From the NCBI RefSeq assembly GCF_963676685.1, contig NC_092351.1, positions 38,244,733-38,308,732 of the forward strand: a DNA stretch of 64,000 nucleotides. Reading direction: 5' to 3'. This DNA is from Mytilus edulis (taxonomy: Eukaryota > Mollusca > Bivalvia > Mytilida > Mytilidae). The notes beneath the pieces are model-generated. The model was not told the DNA's origin. It did no database searches and saw only the letters and a program-made list of their open reading frames with translations. Made by a program: the position numbers and the translations under genes. This document shows positions 37,101 to 52,100 of the stretch, one piece after another (position 1 is the first letter of the stretch; the number at the start of each line of letters is the position of its first letter).

Positions 37101-40100
37101 CAGGCTAAAGTTGGGGTCAAATATACATGTGCTGAAACATATAACTCAAAAAGAAATCATCATGGATTATCCCCTGGTAGTGTTTGTAACTTCCTTGGCA
37201 ATAATTTCCTTTATTGATTTAATTTTAACAATTTTCATTATTAATTTATATTTAACCATTAACACAAATGATTAAGTTAAAACATTTCAACTTTCCAGAC
37301 GCAAATGTTAAAAAACGGGAAAGAAATAAAATTACTTACAAGACATAAACATGTAAAGAATAAATGTATATTTCAGCTTAATAAAAATATTTTCATCATG
37401 TTACTTTGTCATCATTTTTAAAACTAAGTTCCAAACATTATTGCTCAGTTGATATGTGTCCTTCTGATGCGGTACGAGCACAGGCACTTGTTTCTATCCA
37501 TAGGAAGGTCGATTATCCATATAAATAGTTTTATATGGATAGTCGACCTTCCTATGGATAGAAACAAGTGCATGTGGGTACGAGATAACTACAATTCTCA
37601 TGCAATCCCGAAAAGGGGGGTCATCACAGACAAACATGACATTAAATCGTCATCACTGAACTAGTATATATATTGTATAGGGGCCAGCTGAAGGACGCCT
37701 CCGGGTGCGGGAATTTTTCGCTGCACTGAAGACCTGTTGGTGACCTTAATTCTGCTGTTGTATGTTTTTCTATGGTCGGGTTGTTGTCTCTTTGACAAAT
37801 TCCCCATTTCTATTCTCAATTTTATTATACGAACAAGAACAAACAGCTCTACGTTGCTTTGATATTTATCAATTTTCAGGAAACATTGCGAAAAATGATC
37901 TTCAATATTTCGAAAACATGTGAAATAAAATTGCTAACACGGTGGACCGTCGAGTGTCAACAAACGTATATATATAGTAGACTTGTTCACTGAAAAGACG
38001 AGGATAATGGTTTCATCTGACATTTGTTATGCAAACCCAGTTTTGATCATGATATTTAAAAAGACGTACTTTTTTTCAATCTATGTATTAATAAACTAGA
38101 AAATTCCAAATTGTAAATATCTCTTCATCTGGACCGACTTGGCATCTACTACAGTTTGGACGGGTCCATTTCATTAGTAAGGTGATCGATAAATATTACG
38201 GAGTTTTGACAGAAAAGGAAAACGAACTTATTGTTATGTGTTTTCAACAAGGGTTTCGTTCCGCTAAATTATTTGCGCAAATAAAGTTTGTCTATTTTTA
38301 GATTACAGGTAATAATTTGACACTACGCATTAACCTGTGTAGTGATTTTGATTTTACGATAAATGTATGAATGAACGATAATTTTATGAATGAACAAGAG
38401 CACCTGACCTCTTAAAGAAACACAAATTAAACATAAAAAAACGTATTTATTAGGAGATAATTCAGTTAAATTTTCAATACTAAATCAACAACTGAAATGA
38501 ATCCATATTTTATTGAAACATCGTACGAACGGCGGAAAACGGAATCGCATTTATAAAAATGTACTTTTTTTCACTCGGACTTCTATGTTATTTGATAGTC
38601 ACACGGTTGACCCTTTAAATACAAAAATACATCTACAAGAACATATTCTGAAACTTCTTAAATTCACTAACTTTTTTTTAAAGTTTCAAGCTATGTATTG
38701 CATTAGAAAACATACATAGGTGTTAAAGAATGACTGACCAGGAGCCTGTTAAACAAAATACTATGGCTTGATCTGGGCGGAGTCTCTGATCTGGGTCACA
38801 AAGATGGCCATACGCGACGGCATAAAAGCAATTGCTTTAAAAAAATGAACGAAACACAAATATGTAACACAGAAACAAACGACAACCACTGAATTACAGG
38901 CTCCTGACTTGGGACAGGCACATACATAAATAATGTGGCGGGGTTAAATATGTTAGCGGGATCCCAACCCTCCCCTAACCTGGGACAGTGGTATAACAGT
39001 ACAACATAAGAACGAACTATAAAAATCAGTTGAAAAAGGCTTAACTCATCAGATGGACAAAAATACAATTGGGCGTGGCCACTGACATATGTGATTTTTT
39101 TCAACAATATATCAAACACTCACACTTTTCACCTGAGATTCATTACATTCTTAAGCATAAAAAAAGTTTTAAAATGTCTGATGTTAAAGTTTGACACCAG
39201 AATAGATTCTCGTTGTTGAAGGTTGTACTGTTGCCTGTTATATTGCCTTCATCCACTTCATTAGAACTTATGTGTTATAGTTGTCCCATTGGCATTGAAA
39301 CCACATCACTATATATGACATCATACTGGTATGTGCAAAAGACTAGGTTAAAGATTCACACAATGAGAGTGTTGACAACTCGTAAGAATGGAGTGCTTGA
39401 TATCAACTCTCGTTATTTAATTTAAATTGTTATAATAGACTTGAAGGTATTATTTGAGGTCATGGCGCTCTGACTTTAATCATCAATATTTTTTGACTTA
39501 AATAGTCTTTACAAGGTGTTTTTTCAGGAGGCTGGGGTTGTCCTTTCTCTGAACTCCCTGGCTATGGATACAAGAATTTTATTTTCTTTTGTTTCAGTCA
39601 GGGTTTGAACAGTAAAAAACATACAGAGGATATGGCAACTAAGAACGGCATTTCAAAGAGCTGATATTGATGTGGGTGATATTATTTTTCTTTCCATGGG
39701 GTTGAATAATTTAATTTCTAAAATTGTTTCCATTGGTTGCTGTTCTTCCTGAAACAGCCAATATTCATCTTTTTGATGATACTGAACAAAATCAAAAAGT
39801 TTCGTAAAAAAAAAAATGTTTTTCTAAAAGGCTAAAGAGAGTACACCACTGAAATGTCTCGCTTTCTCTACTGATCATGATTGATTTTATGTTGTAAATC
39901 TTTAAGATAAAGGTTTAACTAAAACTATCACATACACTATACATAATCAATTGCAATGATACATGTTAACAAAGTCAAGGTCATATGAACCCTGCGAGAC
40001 AGACATGTACACCTAACAATCATTTCATACACCAAAAATAGTTAAACTATTGCTTATAAAAACAGACCAAAACACATAACCTTAAAGTTGATAATTTTTT

Positions 40101-43100
40101 GTCTCATGGACACCATTTTTTTCAATGATAGATCATGAAGATGTGCTAATCCTGATACAAATGATACCAAATTTCAGTTATGGTTCCCTTTAACAAAAAC
40201 AGTGAAGTGAAAGCAAGAAGGGTATACAGTTCCTGCTCCAATAGAAAATGCACCACTACTTTCAGTTTTGAAAAGTATGTCAGGAAAAGTTTGAGCGTAT
40301 ACAATTTTGATTGTTCTGTATATTACTCATTTGATAACAATGCTCATTAAATTAATAGATGAATTTTGTTTTGTTTTTATAATACAATCAGAGGTTTAAA
40401 GTGTTACACCACATAAAAATTTCTGCTATATACTGGAAATCATATAAAAAACCATCTAACATGAAAACAAAAATCTCCTCAAATTATTTCTTGTCTGATT
40501 TCGAACGATGCCAAAAGTGTATTTCATCATAATCATAAAAAAAACTGTACAAATTTAGGAGTTTTAACAATAAAATTTTCATCAAATTGGGACCTGAAAT
40601 AAGTTTTTGACAAATTTATCAAAAAATATGCTTGTATATAAAATATATAGACACTTTTGACCTTGATTTTAAAATAGAAAATATTTTTAGTAAAAAGATA
40701 TATCCATAATGCTAGTAGTTTAAACTTCAGTTTTCAAGAAAAAGTATTTGTGGACTGTTTTCACAATTTTTAAAAGAAGAAAGACCACATGTTGTTCAAA
40801 CTTGCAATAAGACAACTCTACACCAGAGACCAAATGACATAGAAGTCAGCAATAGTTCAATTTCATTTGAAATTTAGAAAATTTTATGATCTGAGACAAA
40901 TATCAAATCTAAGGACGTTTTTAGTATAGTCTAAATAATTCCAACTGGACTTGTACTTTTTAAACATCAAGAAGCAAAAAAGTTGATCTGTATGATCAAA
41001 ATCAACGCTGATAAATTATGAATGATGAATAGATGTGCTTACTTGATCTGAACTGTTGAATCACTGTAATGATAAAAGATAATTCCGAAACATTATAATG
41101 ATGTCTGAGAAAGAAAATGCAAATCTAGATATGGTAGTAGAAATATAGCTATTAATAAATTATGCAGTAAAAAAATTAGAACTTTAATTATTTTACTTTA
41201 AAACAGATTTCCAATGGCCAATATGCAAAATTCTTCATGATATGGTTGATTGATTGATTAGAATTTGCTTTAAACCACATGATATAGACAATTGGCCATT
41301 TTTTAAGAACCACCTATTTCTAGTGGTTATCTTATTAAGAATTACCTATTTTTTTTTTATTGTTTTTTTATTTTTTTATTGTAGATAGACACCTAATAAC
41401 AGGATGGACAATAAGCCATTACCTATTTGATATTTCTTACCCATATGTGAGGGTCTAGATATGGGTTCTTCATTTCTGTATTCTTTAATTCTAATGCCAA
41501 TTTTTAAAAATTTTCCCCCATTATTCTTTATTCTTTATTTTTTCTCCCACTATTCTCTATTTTTTATTTTTTTGCCCTTTTTTCTCTCTCTTTTTTGGCT
41601 ATTATTTTCTATTTTGTAAACCGAATCTTGACCCTCATATATGTACTTGAGCCAAACTCTTATAAGCCATTACCTATTCACTTTAACTTACCCATATGTA
41701 CTTGGGTCATTACTTAATAACTTTTCGCCTGTAACTGCTCTCGCCAAATTACTGTTGGGCAAGCGATCTACGATTCTTCTTTTACATACAGGTATAAAGG
41801 AAGCCTTTCCAATAACATAGCCACCAAATAATGCACCTATAGTATATAGTACAATAACTTATATGAAAAATACTAATTGTCTGTTAACTAATCCAATATA
41901 AGATACAAAAATTGTTAACAAACTACTCGTTGGAAGCTGCATACACTTTTTTGTTTGCTTTAATTAAGCGAATTTGAGTTTAAATCTGTTATTCAAATTC
42001 ATTCTACCTTTTTTCTTTCTTTCTTTTCTAAAAACACATAATCTTGGTATAGGAGAATTTTAAATTATATAGTAATTCATCTCACTTTTCACTGCTTGGT
42101 AAACTTTAAAAGTTGTGAATAAGTGTGAGATTGGGTTTTTTTTTACAGTAAAATTTGAGATCTAACATTCTTTTTTTTCTATTCATAATTAGTGTATAAC
42201 ATTTTATGATGTAATTATACTTACCAAAATCCTTCCATACTGACCATTTTACAAATCCTGAAAATCCAAAATTTAAAATTATAGTCAAAACATATGTTAG
42301 CATAGTGATAGTAGGAAACTATGCAGCATATAGACATTTATAATAATTTGATGCATCACATTTTAAACAATGTCAGTAAAGATTTTTTATTATAAAACAT
42401 TGAGAAAAAGGAAATGAAATAGCTTGTTTTGGAAATTACAAAATAAAATTATGAAGTGGTTATTTAAAAAAAAATAAAGTTGAAGGGCAGTAAACATATT
42501 CATATAAGTTTGGTGTTTACAAAAAATTGTTATCTTGTTTTTGTGCATAGAGCTGTGGTACCTTTGATCTTTTTTTAGCTTATATATAGAGTGTTCATAT
42601 TCTGTATATTGATAAATGTATTCTTTGTTGATTATTTTAACATTTAGCGTCAAATGTTATATAGCAATTTTTAAAAGGACAAAACTGGGGAAAAAAATGC
42701 TCCATAATTTGTTGAGATTGTTTCACTATATGTTCAATAAATTCTTAAGTTAAATTGTTTTGTACCTTTACCATGTTTACTTATTTGTACTAACATACCT
42801 TTCTGCTGGGCCATACGTAGACCAATAAAACATCCAATACTTAAAGGAAGACCTGAAAAAAAATAGAAAAATAAGTATTTTTGTTGGTTCATCAACATAA
42901 TCAAAGCATTAGGAAAAGTTTTTGGTGTACAAAATGGGTCTAACTATAATAATTCAATGTTAAAATTCTTAAAAATAATTTAAACAAATTAAATTATCTA
43001 ATAAAATCATGTTACCCTTTTATACTTTATCCTGTTAATATCAATATAGCAACACTCAATCATCATATTTATATAACAATAAATCATTAATGCATCCTGT

Positions 43101-46100
43101 CATGTACAGATCTATATAGCTATGTACAATGTTAGTACATGGTGATTCTTTCCATAAATTTTGTCTGGCATTATGTTCTTTATGAATATGTTGAATTGAT
43201 TCCTGATTAAAACTTATTGTCGTGAATATAGGCCAAGAGACTTTAGATCGTTTTCTTATGTAATTGTTTCCCGTACTTTCGCGCACACTATTGTTAATGT
43301 AACGTAACGTTATTGTTACGTATATCTTTTATCTTACGATCATAAAGCATCTAAACTAGCAAGACGTTATTTTTCTTCCACAACAAAAGTGAATAACCCT
43401 CAAGATATTGGTGCCGTGACGAAAACCTCAACTAGAGATGAGTTCGAAACTCAAAACCGTACGAGCCGCACATAGACGAGCAGTAATAAAACTACTGAAA
43501 AAAGCAGACCCGACAGAAGAACCGCAACAAGATGTTGTCAACCTCAGATCCATGATGGAGCTTATCAAAACCAAGAAGAAGACATTGTCTGACCTCAATG
43601 AGAAGATTTTAGAATCTATTGAAGAAGAAGAAGACCTCGACGAAGAAATTGAAGAAGTTGACAGATACGAGTTAGAGATTCAAATCGGAATAACGAAAAT
43701 TGAAAAGTTCATAAAAGAAGTAAGTGTTTGTCAGTCTAAAAATTAATCAGCTCTTAACCCTAATGCATCAGATTTTATATGCAATAACCCCAGCGTGCAA
43801 GAACATTCTAACCAGATAATTTTCAACTCAGAGCAAACAAGCCTAAGCCAGTCAAGCATGCCCACCTCGACAGTGTCAAGTCATTATAACAAATTGCCTA
43901 AACTCAACTTGCCAACTTTCGGCGGAAATCTATTGGAATGGTCAGCCTTTTGGGATTCCTATAATAATTCCGTACATGAAAATCCTTCATTGAGTGACGT
44001 GCAACGATTTAATTATTTAAAATCGCAACTTTATGGAGAAGCTAGCCAGTGTATTTCGGGAATGCAAATGACTAATACAAACTATAATCAAGCAATACAA
44101 ATTCTACACGAGAGATTTGGCCAACAACACAAAGTAGTAAACGCATACATGCAAAATTTGCTAAATTTGCCTGCACCAACACCCGGAATTAGGGGACTGA
44201 AATCGTTCAGTGACACAATAGAAAGTAATATACGTGAATTAGAAGGAATGGGTCGATATCAGGAATCGTACGGAAGCCTATTAATACCATTAATACTCAA
44301 CAAGCTTCCATGTTTTGTCAGACAAAACATTACTCGAGACCACAGTAATGATGATTGGGATATTTCAAGTTTACGCAAAGCAATAAAGAAAGAAATGTGT
44401 ATCCAAGAGGCCGCTAACGCCAATCCTATTGAAACCGATATTATCCCCACCGCATCGTTCGTGACAGAAACTACAAATAAAAGATGGAAGTCAACAGGGT
44501 CTAAAGATAGTAACAACAATAGTTCCGTTAAGACTAAAAGGCCGTGTTTGTTTTGTCAAAACCCGCATCACCCAAATGAATGTACAAAGATCACCGATAT
44601 AAACGCCCGCACCCAAATCGTAAAGGAAAAACGAGTTTGCTTTAACTGTTTCGGTAATCACAAGGTTTCGGAATGCAAGTCAAAATACAGTTGCCGAAAT
44701 TGCAGTAAGAAACATCACAGTAGCATCTGCCGTAATAATTTACTAAATGAAAACTCCACTTCAAATGAAAATAAAGCCACAACAAAACCTGTCAACGAAG
44801 AGCTACAAAGTACCACAGAAATAAAGAGTGCCGCTATGCATTCTGCAGTTACAGCACATACCGAAATTCTATTGAAAACCGCCGTAGCGCCCGTATGGTA
44901 CCATGATGAAAGTGTTATGACTAACATTCTACTCGATGAAGGCGCCCAGAATTCATTTATTTCTCAAGAACTAGTAGAGAAACTCCATATCAAACCAACT
45001 GGTATAGTAAGCATGCAAATTTCTGCATTTGGCGGGAAAGAAGGTGATGTACGCAACCTGGAGAAAGCAACATTATCCATTGAGACCGAAGGAAAAGAAA
45101 GAATTCCAATAGAAGTAATTATTGTTCCAAAAATTGCCGCACCGATACATATGAAAAAACGAGTAAACATTAACAGCTTGCCCTATTTACGAGGATTACA
45201 ACTTGCCCACCCAGTCACGCAGGATGAAAAGTTTTCCATTTCACTTCTCGTTGGAGCAGACTACTACTGGTCTTTAGTACAAGATGAAATTATTCGAGGT
45301 GACGGACCAACAGCTGTTAAATCTAAAATAGGCTATTTGCTATCAGGACCACTGAACACAGATATCAACACTCAACAATGGAACTCTACGATGATGAATG
45401 TCTTAGTTGAGCACAAACCCGAGGAGTGCGATTTACAGAAATTTTGGGAAATTGAGTCGAGCGGATTAGAGGCGGATTCTGATGAAAACACAAAAAATGT
45501 ACAAAACCTAATGCTTGAGTACCAAAACTCTAGCATAACATTTAAGAAAAATAAATATGTCGCAAAACTACCATGGAAACCAGATCATCCCGAGTTACCC
45601 ACTAATGAATATATAGCAAGAAGGAGGACCCAGAATATTATAGATAGGTTGGCTAAAGATCCGGATATGTTAAATTATACGACAAGATTATCAAAGAACA
45701 GGAGATGAAAGACTTCATAGAAAAGGTACCCATTACAGAAATAGATCGCGAGCATGGAAGAATCCACTACATACCACACCATCCCGTTAAGAAAGATTCA
45801 AACACGACCCCTATTAGGATTGTATATGACTGCAGTTGCCATGGAAATCCAGATTTACCCAGCCTTAATGACTGCCTATCTTCAGCACCACCCATTTTAA
45901 ATAAGTTGACAAGCATTCTAATCTTACAAGATTTAGATTAGGAAAATATGGCATCACAACGGACATAGAAAAAGCATTTTTACAAGTAAGACTTGACAAT
46001 GAAGACCGAGACGCCACACGTTTCTTTTGGTTGTCCGATTCAAATGACCCAACAAGTGAGTTGATTATGTACAGATTCAAAGTTGTTCTTTTTGGAGCAA

Positions 46101-49100
46101 CGTGTTCGCCGTTTATTTTAAACGCAACATTACTGAAACATTTATCCATGAATCCGAGCAAAGTAGCTTCAATTCTACAAGAAGATCTATATGTTGACAA
46201 TATACTATCTAGCATGGACTCAGAAGAAGCCGCAATTAAATACTTCAATGAATCCAGAGAATTGCTAAAACAGGGAGGCTTCAATTTACGGTCATGGATG
46301 TCCAACAGCGACAAACTCAGAGATTTAGCCCTATCAGAAAAAGTATTGGATTCAGACAAGGAGACAAAAATATTGGGAATGCGCTGGGATGCAGAATCAG
46401 ATACAATCAGCTTTGCCGAAACAAAACAATTAAAGATGAACACACAGTTGACAAAACGTGAACTTTTGAGACAGTCTTCCGCTATATATGACCCGTTAGG
46501 ACTACTCGGACCGATAACAATTAGAGCAAAAACACTTATTCAAGACCTTTGGAAAAAAGGATATGCATGGGACGAGACACTACCAAAAGAAATTGAAAAC
46601 GAATGGACCGATGTGAAGAATGACATCTTACAGATAACTACGAAACTTCAAATACAGAGATACTATTTTGCAAACGAGGACGAAGAAACTAGCGAGTCTA
46701 CTCTACACATTTTTGTTGATGCAAGTCAGAAAGCATACGGAGCTTCCGTTTACTTGAGTAAAGGCACAGGGTCGACACTTGTTATCGCGAAGAACCGTGT
46801 TGCACCGTTAAAATTAATAACTCTACCAAAATTAGAATTAATGGCTGCAGTGATTGGAGCACGACTCTCAAAAGATGTAATCAAAAACTTAGGAATCAAA
46901 AGAGCAGTATTTTGGAGCGATAGCCAAATAGTTCTACATTGGCTCACCTCATCGAAATCATTAAACAAGTTTGTAAAAAATCGTGTTAGTGAAATTAAAG
47001 AACTAACTGAAACTCATGAATGGAAATATGTACCCACAGAAATGAACCCAGCTGACTTACAAACACGTGGATTGACTGCATCGCAATTTGAAGATTCGAG
47101 ATTATGGATGAATGGACCCCAGTGGTTAACGGACGAGTGTAAATGGCCTACGTGGACAGGACATGTGGAAATAAGCACTCAGCTATCTAATATCACCGGA
47201 CCAAAGACACACAGAAGTGACGATAAAATACCAAGTGATCCGCAGCGAATATCACAAATCATAGACATGAACAGGTATTCTGATCTAAATAGACTTTTAA
47301 CTGTAACTGGATACGTCTTGAAATTCGTTAAGAACTGCCAGAAAAAACGTCCATATCGACTACGGAGTTCACAAGGTGACAGGAACCTAAGAACAAGTCT
47401 AACAAAAGAGGAAATTTCATTAGCTATGAATTTATGGATCAAAGATACACAGCAAGACAGGTTCGTGAAAGAGTTAGAACATATTTCGTTAAACCCGAAA
47501 GTTAAATCACTATCGCTTGTACAACAGTTACGTTTATATTTGGATGAAAATGGAATCATACGATGTAAAGGCAGAATACAAAATTCATCTATAGAAGAAA
47601 ACGCGAAGTTTCCTATTTTACTACCAAAGAACCACAAACTTACAGATTTTGTCATTATGGACGCACATCTAAGAAATCTACATACAGGAGTCGGTCAGAC
47701 AATAACACATATAAGGCAATCTTACTGGATACCAGCAATTCGACAAAGTGTGAACAGTGTCTTACGTAAATGCATACAGTGCCAAAAAATAATTGGTAAA
47801 CCGTATAACAGCCCGGAACCACCACCACTACCAAAGGATCGAGTAAAAGACACCATACCATTTTGCACAACTGGGATAGATTTTGCCGGACCTCTACACA
47901 TCAAAGATACATCAACACAACCGCGAAAGGTATATATATGTTTATTCACATGTGCATGTATACGAGCTATACATTTGGAACTTGTACCTGATTTGTCATT
48001 GAACACTTTTATCCTAGCATTTAGACGTTTTATCAGTCGAAAAGGAACACCACAAACTATTTATTCTGATAACGCGCCTACATTTGTAGCCGCATCAAAT
48101 GCACTTCAAAGTCAGCTGAATTTACATATCAACTGGAAATTCATTCCGAAAGGAGCACCGTGGTATGGCGGATGGTGGGAACGTCTAATTGGCTTAACGA
48201 AAATGACATTAAAGAAAGTATTTGGTAAAGCACTCGTCAGCGAACAATCTTTGACAACAATACTCACTGAAATTGAAACTATTATAAACAATCGCCCACT
48301 TACATATATATCTTCAGATATAAGAGATCCCGAACCCTTGACGCCGTCTCATCTTTTACACGGGAGGATTATTACGACCACAGAGATGCACAACGACAAA
48401 CACAACGCGAATATTCAAGAACTTGATACGATCACAGCCAACAAACTATTTGAGAGAAAAGGGTTCTTATTAGACCATTTCGCAAAACGCTGGTCTAATG
48501 AATATCTTACCGGATTACGTGAATATCATCGAGCCTCTGGAAAACATACTGGACAAGTAAACATCGGTGATGTAGTTCAACTAGGAAGTGAATCGCCACG
48601 ACTTTTATGGAGATTAGGAACAATAGAAGACGTCATCAAAGGAGGAGATGGACTTATTCGAGCAGCAAAAGTACGGACTTCTAGAGGACTAGTTACCACA
48701 CGACCAATTGTGAAGTTATATCCATTAGAACTATAGTAACTGTTATAGGATTTTTGTGAAGGACAGTTAACGTAAAGTGAAATTACAAAAAAAACTTTCA
48801 ATGTGATCCATTTATAGAACTTTAAAGTTTTAATTATTTATCATTTAACATATATAATTTTATTTCTTATGCATTTTGAGGCCCCCAGAATGTCGTGAAT
48901 ATAGGCCAAGAGACTTTAGATCGTTTTCTTATGTAATTGTTTCCCGTACTTTCGCGCACACTATTGTTAATGTAACGTAACGTTATTGTTACGTATATCT
49001 TTTATCTTACGATCATAAAGCATCTAAACTAGCAAGACGTTATTTTTCTTCCACAACAAAAGTGAATAACCCTCAAGATACTTATCATCTCTTGGTTAAT

Positions 49101-52100
49101 AGTTGTTTACCGGTAACATACTTTCATGTACATAAATATTCCAATAAATGCTGAAGGCTGTACCAAGTGTACAGTGACCTATAATATGTATAATTAATAT
49201 CTGTGTCATTTTGTCTCTTGTGTAGAGTTGTCTCATTGGCAACCATACCACATCTTCTTTTTTTTTTTTATAAAAGCTAGAAGTCTTTGAAAAATCTGTC
49301 ATGCATGTGTGCTTTAAATAAATCTCTTGTGTCTGAAATTTTTATGTAAATAAATATATTTAAAATGCTATTCTCACTTCTCTGCCAAAAAGAATCCTTT
49401 CTACATCCATACAAAAGCTGTTTTTCCTCTTCTGATAATGTCTGAAAAATAAATAATTGATAGTTTATTCTTTAGGGAAATGTTACATCTTAGACAGAGG
49501 CAAAGTACATAGCCAAGATTAGTGAGTGGTGGCAAAAGAATTGAAAATTGTATGGGAATTTAAGCCAGCCACAAACTAATGGAAAGACAATATGTTGAAT
49601 TTCAATAGCCCAGGCCTCTACAATAACTTTTTTTTCAACTTGTCCAGTAGGACAAGTTCATACCAAAACTTACTTGTCCGAATGAAATTGTAACTTGTCC
49701 AAAAAAAATCTTAATATTAACCTTTTTTGCATTTCAAGTTGATTCAAGGAACAAAATGAATTAAAAAAAATTGAACAGAATTTGATTTATATCCTTTGAA
49801 ATACTTTTAAAAGATATGAGCCATGAACAACTGAATTTAGTTGTGTCACAGGACTTAGATTCTAGTTTTTATCAATGCTAAAGTCTCATCATACTTTGCA
49901 CATGAGGCACCATATGATTGGCCTCTAAATGTACACTCATTGGATTTTTATCCTATTTTTTTAAAGTTGAAAAAAGTTTATTGAAATGCAATCAATAAAA
50001 AGAATATGAGGTAAAAGACCAAATGACACAGAAATTAACAACTTTAGGTCACTGCATTGCAAGTATTGTTTTTTCTACATAAAGATCAAACATGATTTGA
50101 TGATTTTTATGGTAAATAATTTCCTCATTCTTATTTAAAAAATAAGTTATGGACATTGGTATTAATTATTATAAAGCAACAAAATAAGTTAGGAAAAGAA
50201 GTTCTGATTTGTCTTGGTCCAGAAATGTCTACTGCCTAGCCAAACTGTATATTAATCATGTCTATGAAATATGTCTCCTACAGTGCCCAACTGTCTATTA
50301 AACTTGGAGCTGAATCATTTCCGAGCTCAACCAGGTGACAAACTGTCTTTTAAAGTTACCTTAATTAAAAAGCACATGGTTGAATGGGATCGGTAAGACT
50401 GGTTTCTGAGAAAAGTGTGCTTTTTACCTGTTAAAAGTACTTGACAAAGAACCAGTTTTAAATTTTTGATTGCAAGTCTGAGGGGTCTCGAGAAATAAAA
50501 AGTTTCAATTAGTTTCAGTTCAAAAAGGAAAGATGTAAAAAAAATCTTCTTTTCTTGTTTTTTTGTGAAAATTATACTTTGTTCATCAAAGTTTGATTAA
50601 AATTTATTTTCTGCAGAATGATTCTACTTGTCCCATCGGACAAGCTTGGTATAGCTTTTACTTGTCCGACCTTTTTTACCTCTGGTACCGGACAATCGGA
50701 CAAGCATTATTGTCGAGGCCTGTAGCCAAAGGTAAACAAAAGAATAAAAAACATGGCACATATAAACTAACACAGTCTTTTAAGAGAAAATATTGGTTTG
50801 AATTACTGAGGTCCTCCAGACAAAACCATATATTAGTATTAAATGTAATAATACATGTAATAACAGTATTTAAAAAAATACCATCAAGTTTTTCTAATAA
50901 AACTTAGAACAAATATAAGGTTAAGCATGTCCTGTTAATTCAGGGATTTTATATACATATCTGACATGCATATGATTGACTTCTGTTACTACTGAGTCAT
51001 GTGAGTCAGGGGGTCTTAGTGGCCCATTGTGAAAGTGACAACCAGGAAACTACTATCATGACTATATAGGAAACATTTACATTTTTCTAAACTCTTCATT
51101 ATTATTGAAAACAGTATTTGTTTATGTTCTGTTCAAATTACAGTGCAATGTGTGTTTTATGTACATATATGAATATTTTATTGTGTAAATGTATATATAT
51201 TCATTGTACATGTTGTATGTGGTGAGACTATAATCAGATAATAAAAGATTGAACCTGAATAAGAATCTGCAATTGGAGTAATGTATATTCTATTTTAAAT
51301 AAACTTATCAGAACCAACATCTGTGTTGTCTAGGATGACCAGGTCATTTCAGGTGATAACCTTGTACTGTATTTAGGATAATGACATGAAAATCACTTGT
51401 TTAATTATCAGACCTCAATTTCCTTCCCAAAAATCACTTCTTTAAGTATCATTCTTTTAATAACCCCCACTAATTTCAACACCCCCGAACAGTGGAATTT
51501 TTATCACGAACAGTAGAATTTTATTACATAATCTGAAAGATGAAACCTTGAACTTCACAGGAAAAATACTCCCACTGCTGTGAAAAATCTTTGAAGAAAG
51601 TATCAGTTCATTATGTAAAGCCATTATTATAGCATTTTTTCAACTAAAATAGAATTTTAAGGTAAATGATAGCAACAAAGGCATAAACCTTGCTACTTAA
51701 AAGAAGCAAAAAAGTTCATATTTTTTAATTTTGCTAATTAAAAGATGTTATTTAAACCTATGTGTTTGAAATTTTGAAAAAACTACAAAATCCCAATTTG
51801 TGACAAAACCTTGAATTTGCTACTCAAATAAGTGATTTAAAAATCACTTATTTCAGTAAGTCCCCTGTCTGGTTACCAGTTCTACATTTTGTATATGAGG
51901 GTTTGAATGTGGTCTTCAAATAATCATGATTTTTTATTATTTTTATTGTCCATAATTTGATTTCCCTTACTTTTACATTTTAGCACCATTTTGGATCTCT
52001 ATTCTTTTCAGTTTTTATTAAAATCAGGGCAAAAGAAAGCAAATTCAACAGTTAGGCTTTCTAAGAAGAAACTCAAAATACATGTACTGCCCACAACCAC

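Larger units (their letters stand above)
43213..49085 (+). mobile_element. BEL/Pao LTR retrotransposon, full-length structure with 5-bp TSD
   Basis: Two 190-bp direct repeats (43218-43407 and 48891-49080) are identical over their full length as read by eye. They are flanked by CTTAT on both sides (43213-43217 and 49081-49085), a 5-bp target-site duplication. A primer-binding-site-like stretch (TGGTGCCGTGACG) begins at 43409, right after the 5' LTR. Between the LTRs lie gag, protease, reverse transcriptase, RNase H and integrase segments in the BEL/Pao order. The element lies in OCIAD1 intron 2, antisense to that gene. Identical LTRs indicate a recent insertion, yet the coding region has an in-frame stop at 43744 and frame changes near 45680 and 45920, so this copy appears unable to make an unbroken polyprotein unless those are sequence errors or recoding sites. 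Confidence 0.95.

Noticed and set aside
45865..46443. 192-codon minus-strand frame
   Set aside because: Antisense shadow of the BEL/Pao pol region.
50593..50907. 104-codon frame in OCIAD1 intron 1
   Set aside because: It crosses the end of the TIR element at 50722 and has no domain; chance frame.
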